The notes below the pieces were generated by a model. That model was not told the DNA's origin, made no database searches, and saw nothing but the letters and a program-made list of their open reading frames with translations. A stretch of 64,000 nucleotides of DNA from Paracnuella aquatica (GTDB lineage: Bacteria > Bacteroidota > Bacteroidia > Chitinophagales > Chitinophagaceae): positions 186,001 to 250,000 of the forward strand of contig NZ_QOWJ01000002.1 in the NCBI RefSeq assembly GCF_003332885.2. The letters run 5' to 3'. Positions 9,357 to 18,312 of the stretch are shown here, piece by piece. Each line of letters begins with the position of its first letter. The stretch's first letter is position 1. A program made the translations under genes and the position numbers.

Positions 9357-10334
9357 CTATTTATCCTTTCTTCTTCTAAACTCGATGGCTGCATTGGTTT
9401 GCAGGTCGGCGGTGAAATGCACCTGGTGGCGCTGTGTACCATCCTGGATTACCAGCAGTCCGGTGTTGGGCGGAATGGTGCCCAGGTTTTCAGCAACCAG
9501 CACCAGCTTATGCACTTCAATGGAAGGATCGAGTTGAATGGTTTGCTTGGCTGCTGCTGCAGTAAGTTTCGTTTTGCTGATGATATTGGTCCCATTGAGG
9601 TACACCGAAATGGTATCGCCATCCACCATACCGTTGTCGTAAAAATGCAGCACCAGGCTATCGGTGGTGGCCACAAAGCGTTCGGCCACTTGTTCGGAAC
9701 GTTTGTTATAAGCCAATACCGGAGGGGCAACAGGATTTTTGTTTTCCGCTGCGGGCTTGGGTTCTGTAGCTTTCGGCGTGGATTGTTTTGCCGCCGGTGT
9801 TGGTGCAGCAGCAATGGTTTGCGGTGCAGGCTGTGCAACGGGTTGTTGCCATTCGCCCAGGTCTTTCAAATGCCCAAGCAACGCCATGCGGCTACTGTCT
9901 GCTTCGCGGCGCATTTCCATAGCACCACCAATTGAGTAAAAGCGATGTTTTTTCGATTCAGTGGTTTTCCAGGTGCCTTTTATTTCGGTAATGCTGTCCC
10001 TTTCGTTCAACGGAATGATCATCACCTGCCGCACACCTTTGTCGGGTGCCTGCGGAAAATTATTACCCAGCATTTTTACATCTTCCACTTCCAGTGTGCC
10101 ATTGTTGCGTTGTGCTTTCACACGCTTTACACTGTAATAAAACTTGTCATCTACAATAAAGGTGGTGTAGGAGTAGCCAGTGATCTTGCCGCGGTATTCG
10201 CTCAAGGCAAGCTCGTATTGTTGTTCTTTGCCGGTGCTGTCGTTCAGCAACGTGCCGGAGTAAAAGCCGCTGATGTTTTGGGCATGAAGGGAGCAGGCGC
10301 TTAATAGAAGTATAAAACAAAAAAGGTTTTTCAT
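9357..10334 (-). CDS. Secreted hypothetical protein with a Pro/Ala/Lys linker
   Basis: I do not recognise this 325-residue protein. It opens with a signal peptide (MKNLFCFILLLSACSLHAQ); LSAC could be a lipobox with the lipid on Cys14. Residues 20-150 are rich in beta-type sequence (SGFYSGTLLNDS, GTWKTTESKKH) resembling a small barrel. Residues about 160-210 form a Pro/Ala/Lys-rich linker, and the remainder is a second beta domain (LVLHFYDNGMVDGDTISVYL). The layout suggests an envelope protein with two folded domains. Confidence 0.75.
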   Translation of the reverse strand: MKNLFCFILLLSACSLHAQNISGFYSGTLLNDSTGKEQQYELALSEYRGKITGYSYTTFIVDDKFYYSVKRVKAQRNNGTLEVEDVKMLGNNFPQAPDKGVRQVMIIPLNERDSITEIKGTWKTTESKKHRFYSIGGAMEMRREADSSRMALLGHLKDLGEWQQPVAQPAPQTIAAAPTPAAKQSTPKATEPKPAAENKNPVAPPVLAYNKRSEQVAERFVATTDSLVLHFYDNGMVDGDTISVYLNGTNIISKTKLTAAAAKQTIQLDPSIEVHKLVLVAENLGTIPPNTGLLVIQDGTQRHQVHFTADLQTNAAIEFRRRKDK

Positions 10335-10450
10335 GTTGGTTGGCGGATGGCCGTTTTTCAGGAACTGGATCAGATTGTAAAAAAACGTATTCTTTTCCGG
10401 ATTCTTGCCCGGCGGTCGAAAAATTCTTGGCTGCTGGTTTTGCCACCATA

Positions 10451-10480
10451 AAAAATGCCCTCCGGTCAGAGGGCATTTTT
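10451..10480. terminator. Bidirectional terminator downstream of rho
   Basis: A perfect 12-base stem (AAAAATGCCCTC with GAGGGCATTTTT) closes a six-base loop. T runs exist in both directions. It lies 22 bases past the rho stop, so it chiefly serves that gene. Confidence 0.88.
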
Positions 10481-10501
10481 ACAATATAATGCATTTGATA
10501 A

Positions 10502-12235
10502 TTATCGGTTCATGCTGGCCAAAAACTCTTCGTTGCTTTTGGTGCCCCGCATCCGTTTCAGCAATTCGTTCATTGCTTCTTCGGTGTTCATATCGGTAAG
10601 ATATACGCGCAGCAGGTTCATGCGCTGCAGCACGTCTTTGTCCAACAGCAAATCATCTCGGCGGGTGCTCGATGCCGTAAGGTCGATGGCCGGGAAAATC
10701 CGGCGGTTGGCCAGGCGGCGGTCCAGTTGCAGTTCCATGTTGCCGGTACCTTTAAATTCTTCAAAGATCACTTCATCCATCTTCGAACCGGTATCCACCA
10801 GTGCTGTAGCAATAATGGTGAGCGATCCGCCAAATTCAATTTTGCGGGCTGCGCCAAAAAATTGTTTTGGCTTTTGCATGGCGTTGGCTTCCACACCACC
10901 CGACAATACTTTACCCGACGATGGCGCCACGGTGTTGTGTGCACGGGCCAGGCGGGTAATAGAGTCGAGCAGGATCACCACATCGTGGCCGCACTCTACC
11001 AGGCGCTTTGCTTTTTGCATGGCAATGGTAGAAACCTTCACGTGTTTTTCGGCGGGCTCGTCAAACGTAGAAGCAATTACCTCGGCACGTACAGAGCGTT
11101 CCATATCGGTAACTTCTTCAGGGCGTTCGTCAATCAGTACCACCATCAGGTACACATCTGGGTGGTTGGCTGCAATAGCGTTGGCCACTTCTTTCAGCAG
11201 CACTGTTTTACCCACTTTTGGCTGCGCCACAATCAGTCCGCGCTGGCCTTTACCAATGGGGGTAAACAGGTCAACGATGCGGGTGCTATAATTGGTGGGC
11301 GTGGTAAACAGGTTCAGTTTCTCAAACGGAAACAGCGGCGTGAGGTAATCGAATGGAACGCGGTCCCGTACATCTTCCGGTTTTTTACCATTGATAGTAT
11401 CCACTTTCAGGAGAGCAAAATATTTCTCGCCTTCTTTTGGTGGACGTACCGAGCCGTATACGGTATCGCCGGTTTTCAGACCAAACAATTTGATCTGTGA
11501 GGGCGACACATAAATATCATCGGGAGAAGAAAGATAGTTGTAATCGGAGGAGCGGAGAAAGCCATAACCATCAGGCATCATTTCCAAAACGCCTTCGCCA
11601 ATGATGATGCCATCAAATTCGATATTGAACTGTTGTTCGCGGCGTTTTTCAAAAAGCTTGTTGGTGGCCTGTAAAAATTTTTCGGCGCGGGCTGCATCCG
11701 AAATCGCGTTTTCCGGCGCTTGCACTTCTTCCTGAGCGGGTTGTTCGGGTTGCTGTGCTGCTTCGGGTTCGGCTACCGGCAGTTGCAGTTGCAGTTCGGG
11801 GGCAACGGGTGCTGCTTCGTCCTGCTTTTTGCGGCCACGCTTTAGCGGCGCTTCCTGTTTTTGTGGTGCTTCTTTTTTTACCGGTGCCGCTTTGCGTACA
11901 ATGCGTTTGCCATCGGCTTGTTGCTGGGGCGCTGCTGCCGGCTCGGGGGCTGGTGCAACAACTGCTGCTGCTTCAGGTACGGGGTCCGGTGCAATATCTT
12001 CCACTACTGCCTCTTCGGTGGAGTTGGCCGTAGACGCTTTGATGATGCGTTTGCGGCGCGGACGGTCGCCTTGCGGAGCAGCCTTGCCTTCGCTGGCAAC
12101 TACAGCCTGGCGATCCAGTATTTTATAAATAAGTTCCTGCTTATCTAATTTGTTGGCGTTGTCAATGCGAAGTTGTTCGGCAATGTCCAGCAATTCAGGA
12201 ACGATCATATCGTTCAATTGCAAAATATCGTACAT
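10502..12235 (-). CDS. rho: Transcription termination factor Rho
   Basis: The 577-residue protein is the hexameric RNA translocase that ends transcription. It has an N-terminal Rho-N helix domain (residues 1-45) and a low-complexity Pro/Ala/Glu/Lys insert (about 55-190) of the kind seen in Bacteroidota Rho. The cold-shock-like RNA-binding domain ([13 protein letters not shown]) and the ATPase (QPKVGKTVL Walker [13 protein letters not shown] loop [12 protein letters not shown]) follow. A possible promoter is TTTG at 12395-12398 and TATAATTG at 12369-12376 on the minus strand, giving a leader of about 125 bases. Confidence 0.97.
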   Translation of the reverse strand: MYDILQLNDMIVPELLDIAEQLRIDNANKLDKQELIYKILDRQAVVASEGKAAPQGDRPRRKRIIKASTANSTEEAVVEDIAPDPVPEAAAVVAPAPEPAAAPQQQADGKRIVRKAAPVKKEAPQKQEAPLKRGRKKQDEAAPVAPELQLQLPVAEPEAAQQPEQPAQEEVQAPENAISDAARAEKFLQATNKLFEKRREQQFNIEFDGIIIGEGVLEMMPDGYGFLRSSDYNYLSSPDDIYVSPSQIKLFGLKTGDTVYGSVRPPKEGEKYFALLKVDTINGKKPEDVRDRVPFDYLTPLFPFEKLNLFTTPTNYSTRIVDLFTPIGKGQRGLIVAQPKVGKTVLLKEVANAIAANHPDVYLMVVLIDERPEEVTDMERSVRAEVIASTFDEPAEKHVKVSTIAMQKAKRLVECGHDVVILLDSITRLARAHNTVAPSSGKVLSGGVEANAMQKPKQFFGAARKIEFGGSLTIIATALVDTGSKMDEVIFEEFKGTGNMELQLDRRLANRRIFPAIDLTASSTRRDDLLLDKDVLQRMNLLRVYLTDMNTEEAMNELLKRMRGTKSNEEFLASMNR

Positions 12236-12494
12236 ACTAAATGAAAGTTCTTTTTTACGCCCTGGTATGGCAGATAGCTATGAGGCGTTGCTAAAAATTG
12301 AATGGAAAAAAATTGAAAACCGGTTGTTGCGAGAGAATAAGGGATTGATCGCTCAACGCATTCCGCTGCAATTATACGCCTAAAAAGAGAAAACCAAAAA
12401 TTTTTCGGTCGCCGCCAATATCAGGCTCATGCTAATTATCAGGCGCAAATTGCTCCTTTTGCTCCATTATCTTTGCCCCTCATTCTAATTTTAT
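12236..12494. other. Divergent intergenic region between rho and asnS
   Basis: The 259-base gap holds the rho leader and the asnS promoter. A 38-codon frame starting at ATG 12267 is present on the plus strand but has no supporting signal. Confidence 0.6.
12468..12475 (+). promoter_or_regulatory. Bacteroidota -7 element upstream of asnS
   Basis: TATCTTTG matches TAnnTTTG, 19 bases before the asnS ATG. No good -33 element was seen. Confidence 0.5.
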
Positions 12495-13943
12495 ATGTTC
12501 AATAACAGGACCAAAATAAAAGCGCTGTTGCAAATGCAGCCCGAAGGACAATCGGTGACGGTAATGGGCTGGGTGCGTACATTTCGCAACAATCAGTTTG
12601 TAGCCCTCAACGATGGCTCTACCAACGCCAACCTGCAAGTGGTGCTGGAGCTGGGTAAGTTTGATGATGCGCTGCTGCGGCGCATTACCACATCGGCATC
12701 GCTGAAAGTTACCGGTACTGTTGTGGCATCGTTGGGCAAAGGACAGGCTGTGGAAGTAAAGGCCGAACATGTGGAAATCCTGGGCGATTCGGATTCGGAA
12801 AAATACCCGCTGCAACCCAAAAAACACAGCCTCGAGTTTTTGCGTGAAATAGCGCACCTGCGTTTTCGCACCAACACATTTGGATCGGTGTTTCGCATCC
12901 GCCATTCGCTGGCATTTGCGGTACATAAGTTTTACAACGAAAAAGGTTTTGTGTACCTGCATACGCCTATCATTACTGCATCGGATGCAGAAGGTGCCGG
13001 TGAAATGTTTCGCGTTTCTACATTACCGTTCGATAACCCGCCGCGCAAAGAAGATGGCACCATTGATTTTGCAGAAGACTTTTTTGGCCGTGCCACCAAC
13101 CTTACGGTGAGCGGACAACTGGAAGGCGAACTGGGTGCTACTGCCTTTGGTGAGATTTATACATTTGGGCCTACATTCCGCGCCGAAAACTCCAACACGG
13201 CACGGCACCTTGCGGAGTTTTGGATGATTGAACCAGAGATGGCTTTTTGCGATCTGGAAGACAACGCGAACCTTGCCGAAGAATTTATTCAATACCTCAT
13301 TCGACACGTGATGGAGCACAACGCAGAAGACCTTGAGTTTTTGCGCCAGCGCCTATTGGACGAAGAAAAAAGCAAGCCGCAAGCCGAACGCAGCGAAATG
13401 GACCTGATCCAGAAATTACAGTTTGTGGTGGACAATAAATTTGAACGCATTACCTACACTGAAGCCATTGATATCTTGCTGCAGTCGCCGCATTATAAAA
13501 AGAAAAAGTTTCAGTACGATGTGGCCTGGGGCATTGATATGCAAAGCGAACACGAACGCTATTTGGTAGAAAAGCATTTTAAAAAACCAGTGATCGTTAC
13601 CAACTACCCGGCTGCTATCAAAGCGTTTTATATGCGCCAGGATGATGGTTGTGCACCCGGCCGCGAAACTGTTGCTGCCATGGATATCCTGGCACCAGGC
13701 ATTGGTGAAATTGTGGGTGGCTCGCAACGTGAGGAACGCCTCGATAAACTGGAGCAACGCATGACCGCCATGAACATTCCACACGAAGAATTGTGGTGGT
13801 ACCTCGATACCCGCCGCTTTGGTACCGTGCCGCATGCAGGCTTTGGCCTTGGCTTTGAACGCATGGTGCAATTTGTTACCGGCATGGGTAACATCCGCGA
13901 TGTGATTGCTTTTCCGCGTACGCCGAAGAGTGCGGAGTTTTAG
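12495..13943 (+). CDS. asnS: Asparaginyl-tRNA synthetase
   Basis: This class II synthetase of 482 residues charges tRNA-Asn. An N-terminal OB-fold anticodon-binding domain ([11 protein letters not shown]) precedes the catalytic core. Motif 2 is in [16 protein letters not shown] and motif 3 in [12 protein letters not shown]. The length matches bacterial AsnRS. A large inverted-repeat unit begins one base after its stop codon, and no conventional terminator is present. Confidence 0.97.
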   Translation: MFNNRTKIKALLQMQPEGQSVTVMGWVRTFRNNQFVALNDGSTNANLQVVLELGKFDDALLRRITTSASLKVTGTVVASLGKGQAVEVKAEHVEILGDSDSEKYPLQPKKHSLEFLREIAHLRFRTNTFGSVFRIRHSLAFAVHKFYNEKGFVYLHTPIITASDAEGAGEMFRVSTLPFDNPPRKEDGTIDFAEDFFGRATNLTVSGQLEGELGATAFGEIYTFGPTFRAENSNTARHLAEFWMIEPEMAFCDLEDNANLAEEFIQYLIRHVMEHNAEDLEFLRQRLLDEEKSKPQAERSEMDLIQKLQFVVDNKFERITYTEAIDILLQSPHYKKKKFQYDVAWGIDMQSEHERYLVEKHFKKPVIVTNYPAAIKAFYMRQDDGCAPGRETVAAMDILAPGIGEIVGGSQREERLDKLEQRMTAMNIPHEELWWYLDTRRFGTVPHAGFGLGFERMVQFVTGMGNIRDVIAFPRTPKSAEF

Positions 13944-13944
13944 T

Positions 13945-14508
13945 AGAAGTCCGAAGACGGAAGTCCGGAAAGTCGGAGGACGGGTACTGTTGTACTGAGC
14001 GTCTTTTGGCTTTCCGGACTTTTTTTGTTTGAAGCAATTTGTATTTTACTTCAAACTAACTGCAATGCCATTCAAATTTGAAAAACTTACGGTTTGGCAA
14101 AAAGCGCTTGAACTAACAGGCGTTGTTCATGATGTTTCCAGAAAATTTCCAAAGGAAGAAATGTTTGTACTGGCAACGCAAATAAAACGTGCCGCTGATT
14201 CTATTTGTTTAAACATCGCAGAAGGTTCCACCAGTTTATCCAATAATGAATTCAGTAGATTTCTGCAAATCGCTTTGCGTTCAAATATTGAAGTTGTCGG
14301 CTGCATTTTCATTGCACAAAAACGCAACATCATCAGTCATGAAGACTTTTCTATGATTTATTCTTCGTGTGAAGAAATTCTGGCCATGATCACCGGTCTG
14401 CGCAGGTCATTGAGTTAAACCACAAAACATAAAATCCGGAAAATCAAAAGACACTTACAACTGCAAATCTCGTCTTCCGACTTTCCGGACTTCTGTCTTC
14501 GGACTTCT
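13945..14508. mobile_element. Candidate inverted-repeat unit carrying a four-helix-bundle gene
   Basis: The outer arms at 13945-13982 and 14471-14508 are inverted copies matching at 36 of 38 bases. Inner arms at 14001-14018 and 14435-14452 match at 16 of 18. The unit starts one base after the asnS stop and ends one base before the stop codon of the converging stress-protein gene, so it fills the gap exactly. The arms are built from words such as GTCCGAAG and GTCCGGAAAG. The only gene inside encodes an S23/IVS-type four-helix bundle. Calling it mobile is inference. Confidence 0.55.
14065..14418 (+). CDS. Four-helix bundle protein (23S rRNA intervening-sequence / S23 family)
   Basis: The 117-residue protein has the family signature: FEKLTVWQKALEL at the start, an ATQIKRAADSICLNIAEGS core, and NEFSRFLQIALRSNIEV. 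Homologues are encoded in intervening sequences of 23S rRNA in some bacteria, and the Avd protein of diversity-generating retroelements has the same fold; neither context is seen here. The ATG at 14065 is chosen because the family begins near this MPFKFEKL, whereas the longer frame begins with TTG. The gene lies between inner and outer inverted repeats. Its molecular role is unknown. Confidence 0.9.
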   Translation: MPFKFEKLTVWQKALELTGVVHDVSRKFPKEEMFVLATQIKRAADSICLNIAEGSTSLSNNEFSRFLQIALRSNIEVVGCIFIAQKRNIISHEDFSMIYSSCEEILAMITGLRRSLS

Positions 14509-14509
14509 C

Positions 14510-15316
14510 TCAACACCTGATCGCCATCACCGGCACGGGTGCATGCCGCACAATATCTTCGGTATGCAGTTTAAAAAACAGGCGTTCAATCAGGTTGTGT
14601 TCATGTGGTAAAACCATCAGTAAATCGGCCTCGTAATCGAGCAGGTATTGCACCAATCCATCGCGAACATTTTGGTGCTGTACGGTATGAAAACTGGGTT
14701 GCAGCGGCTGCAGTTTTTCCAACAGTTGGCGCGAAGCATCGGTGGTGGATGCGTTGTTGATGGCCACATGCACCAGGTCGAGCGATGCACCGAGTTGCTG
14801 TGTTACTTCGATGATGCGTTGCGTGGGTATTTTCGATTGATCCAGGAGGTCGGCAGCCAGCACTATCTTGCGCAGCCCATATCGTTTATGGTCTTTGGGC
14901 ACGGCAATCACGGGCAGTTGGTTGTGGCGCATAACCGACGCCGTTGTACTGCCAAAAAGCATCCGTTCCAGCCCGCTGGTACCATGAGTACCCATTACCA
15001 GTGCCACTGGCTTTATTTCCTGGCAAAGATCGTCCAGCTCGTCGTTGATGTTGCCGAGGCGGCTTTCCGCTTCTATCACTACATCGCCAAACTGCCCCTG
15101 CAGATCGGTGCGCTGGCGGGTCAGTTGCTCGTCGGCGCTGCGGCGCAGTTCATCGGCCGATAACACCATCACCGGCATGTCATTCATGGTTACCGGTATT
15201 TGATATACATGCACCAGCAGCAGGCGGGCCTGCACCTGGCGTGCCAGGTGTGCGGCAAACACCGCAGCATTTTCTGCACTGGCTGAAAAATCGGTAGGAA
15301 TGATGATCGTATTCAT
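14510..15316 (-). CDS. Universal stress protein with two Usp domains
   Basis: The 268-residue protein has two tandem Usp domains. The first has the start MNTIIIPTDFS and the nucleotide-binding signature GTHGTSGLERMLFGS. The second (residues about 140-268) is more diverged and lacks a clear G-x2-G-x9-G(S/T). Such proteins bind ATP or other ligands and respond to stress. The start at 15316 is used because the Usp fold begins there; the frame extends to 15349 with an unconserved 11-residue leader. Confidence 0.88.
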   Translation of the reverse strand: MNTIIIPTDFSASAENAAVFAAHLARQVQARLLLVHVYQIPVTMNDMPVMVLSADELRRSADEQLTRQRTDLQGQFGDVVIEAESRLGNINDELDDLCQEIKPVALVMGTHGTSGLERMLFGSTTASVMRHNQLPVIAVPKDHKRYGLRKIVLAADLLDQSKIPTQRIIEVTQQLGASLDLVHVAINNASTTDASRQLLEKLQPLQPSFHTVQHQNVRDGLVQYLLDYEADLLMVLPHEHNLIERLFFKLHTEDIVRHAPVPVMAIRC

Positions 15317-15436
15317 ATAGCGTTTTTTGGGTGGCAAAAACGGCACCACGGCACCTGTTGAAAGCTACAAACAAAAATCGGGTCTGAAATGATGTGCATT
15401 TTGTGCCGTACTGAATCTTATCATTAAAAATAAACC

Positions 15437-15982
15437 ATGGCCAGCTTACCCACACCATCTGCCAGCGGCAAAGGGCCCCGCATGTACCGTCCATCGCTGC
15501 GTGTAGATATGACCCCGCTTGTTGACCTGGGCTTTTTGCTCATCACCTTTTTTATTTTTACTACCACCATGGGCAGCCAGGCAGTGATGCCGCTGGCCGT
15601 GCCGGCCGATGGACCACCTATGGATTCAGGCGAATCGGTAACACTAACGGTGTTGCTTGGCCGAAATAATCAAGTGGCCGCATACCAAGGCTTTTGGGAC
15701 GATGCTATGCATAATAAAAAAATCGTGCACAGCAACTATCACATCACCAAAGGTGTTGGTGCCCTCATCAGGCAAAAGCAACAGCAGCTGCTTGCCACAG
15801 GCCGCTCTGCCAAAGACTTAGTGCTGATGGTAAAACCTTCGGCTGATGCATCCTACAAAAACGTGGTGGATGTACTTGATGAAGTAACCATCAACGGCGT
15901 AACCCGCTATGCACTGGTGGCACCAACCGAAGCTGAAACTGCATGGATGGATGCTGGCGCTAATGCTGTAAAAATGCCCTAA
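15437..15982 (+). CDS. ExbD/TolR-family energy-transducing protein, solitary
   Basis: The 181-residue protein has a short cytoplasmic tail, one membrane helix with the motor aspartate in VDMTPLVDLGF, and a periplasmic domain. ExbD couples the proton gradient to TonB-dependent import together with ExbB. Neither exbB nor tonB lies beside it, unlike the usual cluster. The periplasmic part is longer than in TolR and contains a Lys/Gln stretch (RQKQQQLLATG). Its last 23 bases overlap the 3' end of the convergent DUF3089 gene. Confidence 0.87.
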   Translation: MASLPTPSASGKGPRMYRPSLRVDMTPLVDLGFLLITFFIFTTTMGSQAVMPLAVPADGPPMDSGESVTLTVLLGRNNQVAAYQGFWDDAMHNKKIVHSNYHITKGVGALIRQKQQQLLATGRSAKDLVLMVKPSADASYKNVVDVLDEVTINGVTRYALVAPTEAETAWMDAGANAVKMP

Positions 15983-16973
15983 TGCGATCGGCAACATTTT
16001 GCCGCACATTTACATAAAACAGGTTGATGTCGCCAATGTGGTAGTTGGAGGTGTTGAGTAAGAAAGCTCCCGGAAAGCGCAGCTTGCTTACCCATAACAC
16101 ACCCTGCGGCACAATGCGTGCATCGGCCACATGCGGCACCACTTTATTAAACTGGCGCAGCACGCTGCCTTTGTTCAGGCTGTATGGCGCCACATCATCC
16201 GATATGCGCCAGTGCAGCGGGTTTACCACGGCTGCACTGCCTTTTTCCAAAGCAATATAAGGGGGCACATAGCCTTCTTTAAATGTGCGCCAACTGGCAA
16301 AGCAACCGGTTTGCCCCGGTGTGCTGCACACCTGTATTTGTGCAAACTCGTTGCGCTTAACCAGCCAGCCAACAATGTATGCGGCCACCAGGTGTTGTTG
16401 CAAAGGCTTGCCGTCAAAAAAATCGTGCAGCAGCCTGATGGCCAGCAGTGCACCCTGGCTATGCGCTGCAATAACAATTGGACGGTTGTTGTGATGGTGT
16501 TGCAGGTAAAATGCAAAGGCTGTTTTTACGTCATTATAGGCCGTATCAAAAATGGGAATAGCTGCAGCTGAATCAAGAAAAAATGAACCGTAGTGCGCCT
16601 GCCGGTAGCGGGGTGCAAACACCCGTGCATGCTGGTTGAATGCCGATGCCTGGAACAGGATGCTGCTGCCATCCGTTTTGCGGTTCAACCCGGTATCGTG
16701 CAGCAATGCATTTCCCTGCAATCCTTTTTGTGTAAACGTGGTAGGGTGTATAAAAAATACATCGGCAATGGTATCGCGCCGTTCGCTGCGCAGGGGTTGT
16801 GGCACACTGTCCGACGGATCCCATTTGTGCGGATGTGCTGCCCAATAAAAAAGATCGTTGTATTGCGGGGCAGTACCCGGCTTAGTGATTGCCTGATCAT
16901 GTGTATAACCCGCTCGTTGCGCAGTGCATGCCATCAGCCAAAATGCAGGAAGGAAAAGGAACAGACCGCGCAT
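15960..16973 (-). CDS. DUF3089 alpha/beta-hydrolase, probable lipoprotein
   Basis: The 337-residue protein begins with a lipoprotein signal (LMACTAQ; Cys16). The DUF3089 region shows the HPTTF motif and the nucleophile elbow AAHSQGALLA. The fold is that of esterases and lipases, but no substrate is known for the family. It is transcribed away from the 2OG oxygenase, with 73 bases between the two starts. Confidence 0.85.
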   Translation of the reverse strand: MRGLFLFLPAFWLMACTAQRAGYTHDQAITKPGTAPQYNDLFYWAAHPHKWDPSDSVPQPLRSERRDTIADVFFIHPTTFTQKGLQGNALLHDTGLNRKTDGSSILFQASAFNQHARVFAPRYRQAHYGSFFLDSAAAIPIFDTAYNDVKTAFAFYLQHHHNNRPIVIAAHSQGALLAIRLLHDFFDGKPLQQHLVAAYIVGWLVKRNEFAQIQVCSTPGQTGCFASWRTFKEGYVPPYIALEKGSAAVVNPLHWRISDDVAPYSLNKGSVLRQFNKVVPHVADARIVPQGVLWVSKLRFPGAFLLNTSNYHIGDINLFYVNVRQNVADRIRAFLQH

Positions 16974-16986
16974 AGGTACAATAAAT

Positions 16987-17016
16987 TTTGTGTGAGTAAC
17001 CGGCGGTGTAAATTTG
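16987..17016 (+). promoter_or_regulatory. Promoter of the 2OG-Fe(II) oxygenase gene
   Basis: TTTG at 16987-16990 and TAAATTTG at 17009-17016 are separated by 18 bases, close to the Bacteroidota consensus of 19-21. The leader would be about 25 bases. Confidence 0.6.
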
Positions 17017-17046
17017 CCCTCATTTCCCTAAATAAAAAATTGTGTT

Positions 17047-17991
17047 ATGACGATCCCTGTGGTAGACCTGTCCGATTTTCTGAGTGGCGATGCTGCCCGC
17101 AAGCAACAATTTGTGCAGGCGCTGGGCAATGCCTATGAAGAAGTGGGTTTTGTAGCGGTAAAAAACCACGGCATCCCCGATGATTTAATTGCCGACCTCT
17201 ATCAATACGTGCAGCATTTTTTTGCGCTGCCTACCGATGTAAAATTATCGTACGAGAAAAAGGAGCTGGCCGGCCAGCGGGGCTACACATCTTTTGGCCG
17301 CGAACACGCCAAAGGATTTGAAGCACCCGACCTGAAAGAGTTTTTCCAGTTTGGGCAAACGGTGGAAGACGGTGATCCCATCAAGGCGCAATACCCCGAC
17401 AATGTAGTGGTGGCCGAAGTGCCGCAGTTTACGCCTACGCTGCTGGCTGCTTATAAAAACTTTGAACGCAGCGGCCGTGCCCTGCTGCAGGCTATTGCGC
17501 TGTACCTGGGCCTCGACGAACAATATTTTGAGCAGTATGTGCACAACGGCAATTCCATTTTGCGGGCCATTCATTACCCGCCTATTATCGGCGAACCCAA
17601 AAGCTCCATCCGGGCCGAGCAGCATGAAGACATCAACCTCATTACTTTATTAGTAGGTGCTTCTGCCGATGGTTTGCAGATATTGACCAAACAAAATGAA
17701 TGGGTAGGCGTAACCTCGCTGCCGGAGCAGATTGTGGTTAATGTGGGCGATATGTTGCAGCGGCTCACCAACAACAAGCTGCGGTCCACCACGCACCGCG
17801 TGGTAAACCCGCCGCGGGAACTGTGGAACACCAGCCGTTATTCCATCCCGTTTTTCCTGCATCCCAAAGCGTCGATGAATTTGGCTTGCTTGGAAGGATG
17901 CGTGGATGCCGCTAACCCTAAAGCTTATGAAGATGCTACCGCCGGTGAATACCTGGACGAGCGGCTGGCGGAGATCGGGTTGAAGAAATAG
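17047..17991 (+). CDS. 2-oxoglutarate/Fe(II)-dependent oxygenase, isopenicillin N synthase-like
   Basis: The 314-residue protein has an N-terminal DIOX domain (IPVVDLSDFLSG, VGFVAVKNHGIP) and the 2OG-Fe(II) double-stranded beta-helix. The metal triad is visible as HED (HEDINLITLL) and the distal His in STTHRV; the oxoglutarate-binding Arg is in SRYSIPFF. Relatives oxidise diverse small molecules; the substrate here is unknown. It is not next to any biosynthetic cluster, so a housekeeping oxidation is more likely than antibiotic synthesis. Confidence 0.9.
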   Translation: MTIPVVDLSDFLSGDAARKQQFVQALGNAYEEVGFVAVKNHGIPDDLIADLYQYVQHFFALPTDVKLSYEKKELAGQRGYTSFGREHAKGFEAPDLKEFFQFGQTVEDGDPIKAQYPDNVVVAEVPQFTPTLLAAYKNFERSGRALLQAIALYLGLDEQYFEQYVHNGNSILRAIHYPPIIGEPKSSIRAEQHEDINLITLLVGASADGLQILTKQNEWVGVTSLPEQIVVNVGDMLQRLTNNKLRSTTHRVVNPPRELWNTSRYSIPFFLHPKASMNLACLEGCVDAANPKAYEDATAGEYLDERLAEIGLKK

Positions 17992-18312
17992 GAACCAGTG
18001 ATGGTAATGATTAGAAAGGATTGATAGGAAGGCGCTGCAAGGCGCTTTCTGTTTATGGTCATGTTATGAATGGTGGTTACGCCGTAGTTGGTATGCGGCA
18101 GTGCTTGGTGCGGTAGCGTACCAACTACTTAGTTGGTTGCTGGTGGGCTGGCGCACATTAGCCATCCCACCACACCAGCAATGGCGTAAAAATGCGGTGT
18201 AAAAAATCTTTCAATAAGAGTTATGGAATCGTAAAATTACTAAACCAGTCAGGTGTTTACCGTATGCATTAATTTAAGCAGCTCATTTATATTGCGCATC
18301 TAATAAAATAAC
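17992..18312. repeat. Intergenic region with two successive hairpins
   Basis: No gene was found. GTAGTTGGTATGC (18084-18096) pairs with 18116-18128 at 12 of 13 bases. TTGCTGGTG (18137-18145) pairs with CACCAGCAA (18173-18181). The first hairpin shares its GTTGGTATGC core with those at 20333 and 21308. Confidence 0.65.

Noticed and set aside
12267-12383. 38-codon frame between rho and asnS
   Set aside because: It overlaps the rho leader on the other strand and has no signal beyond an ATG.
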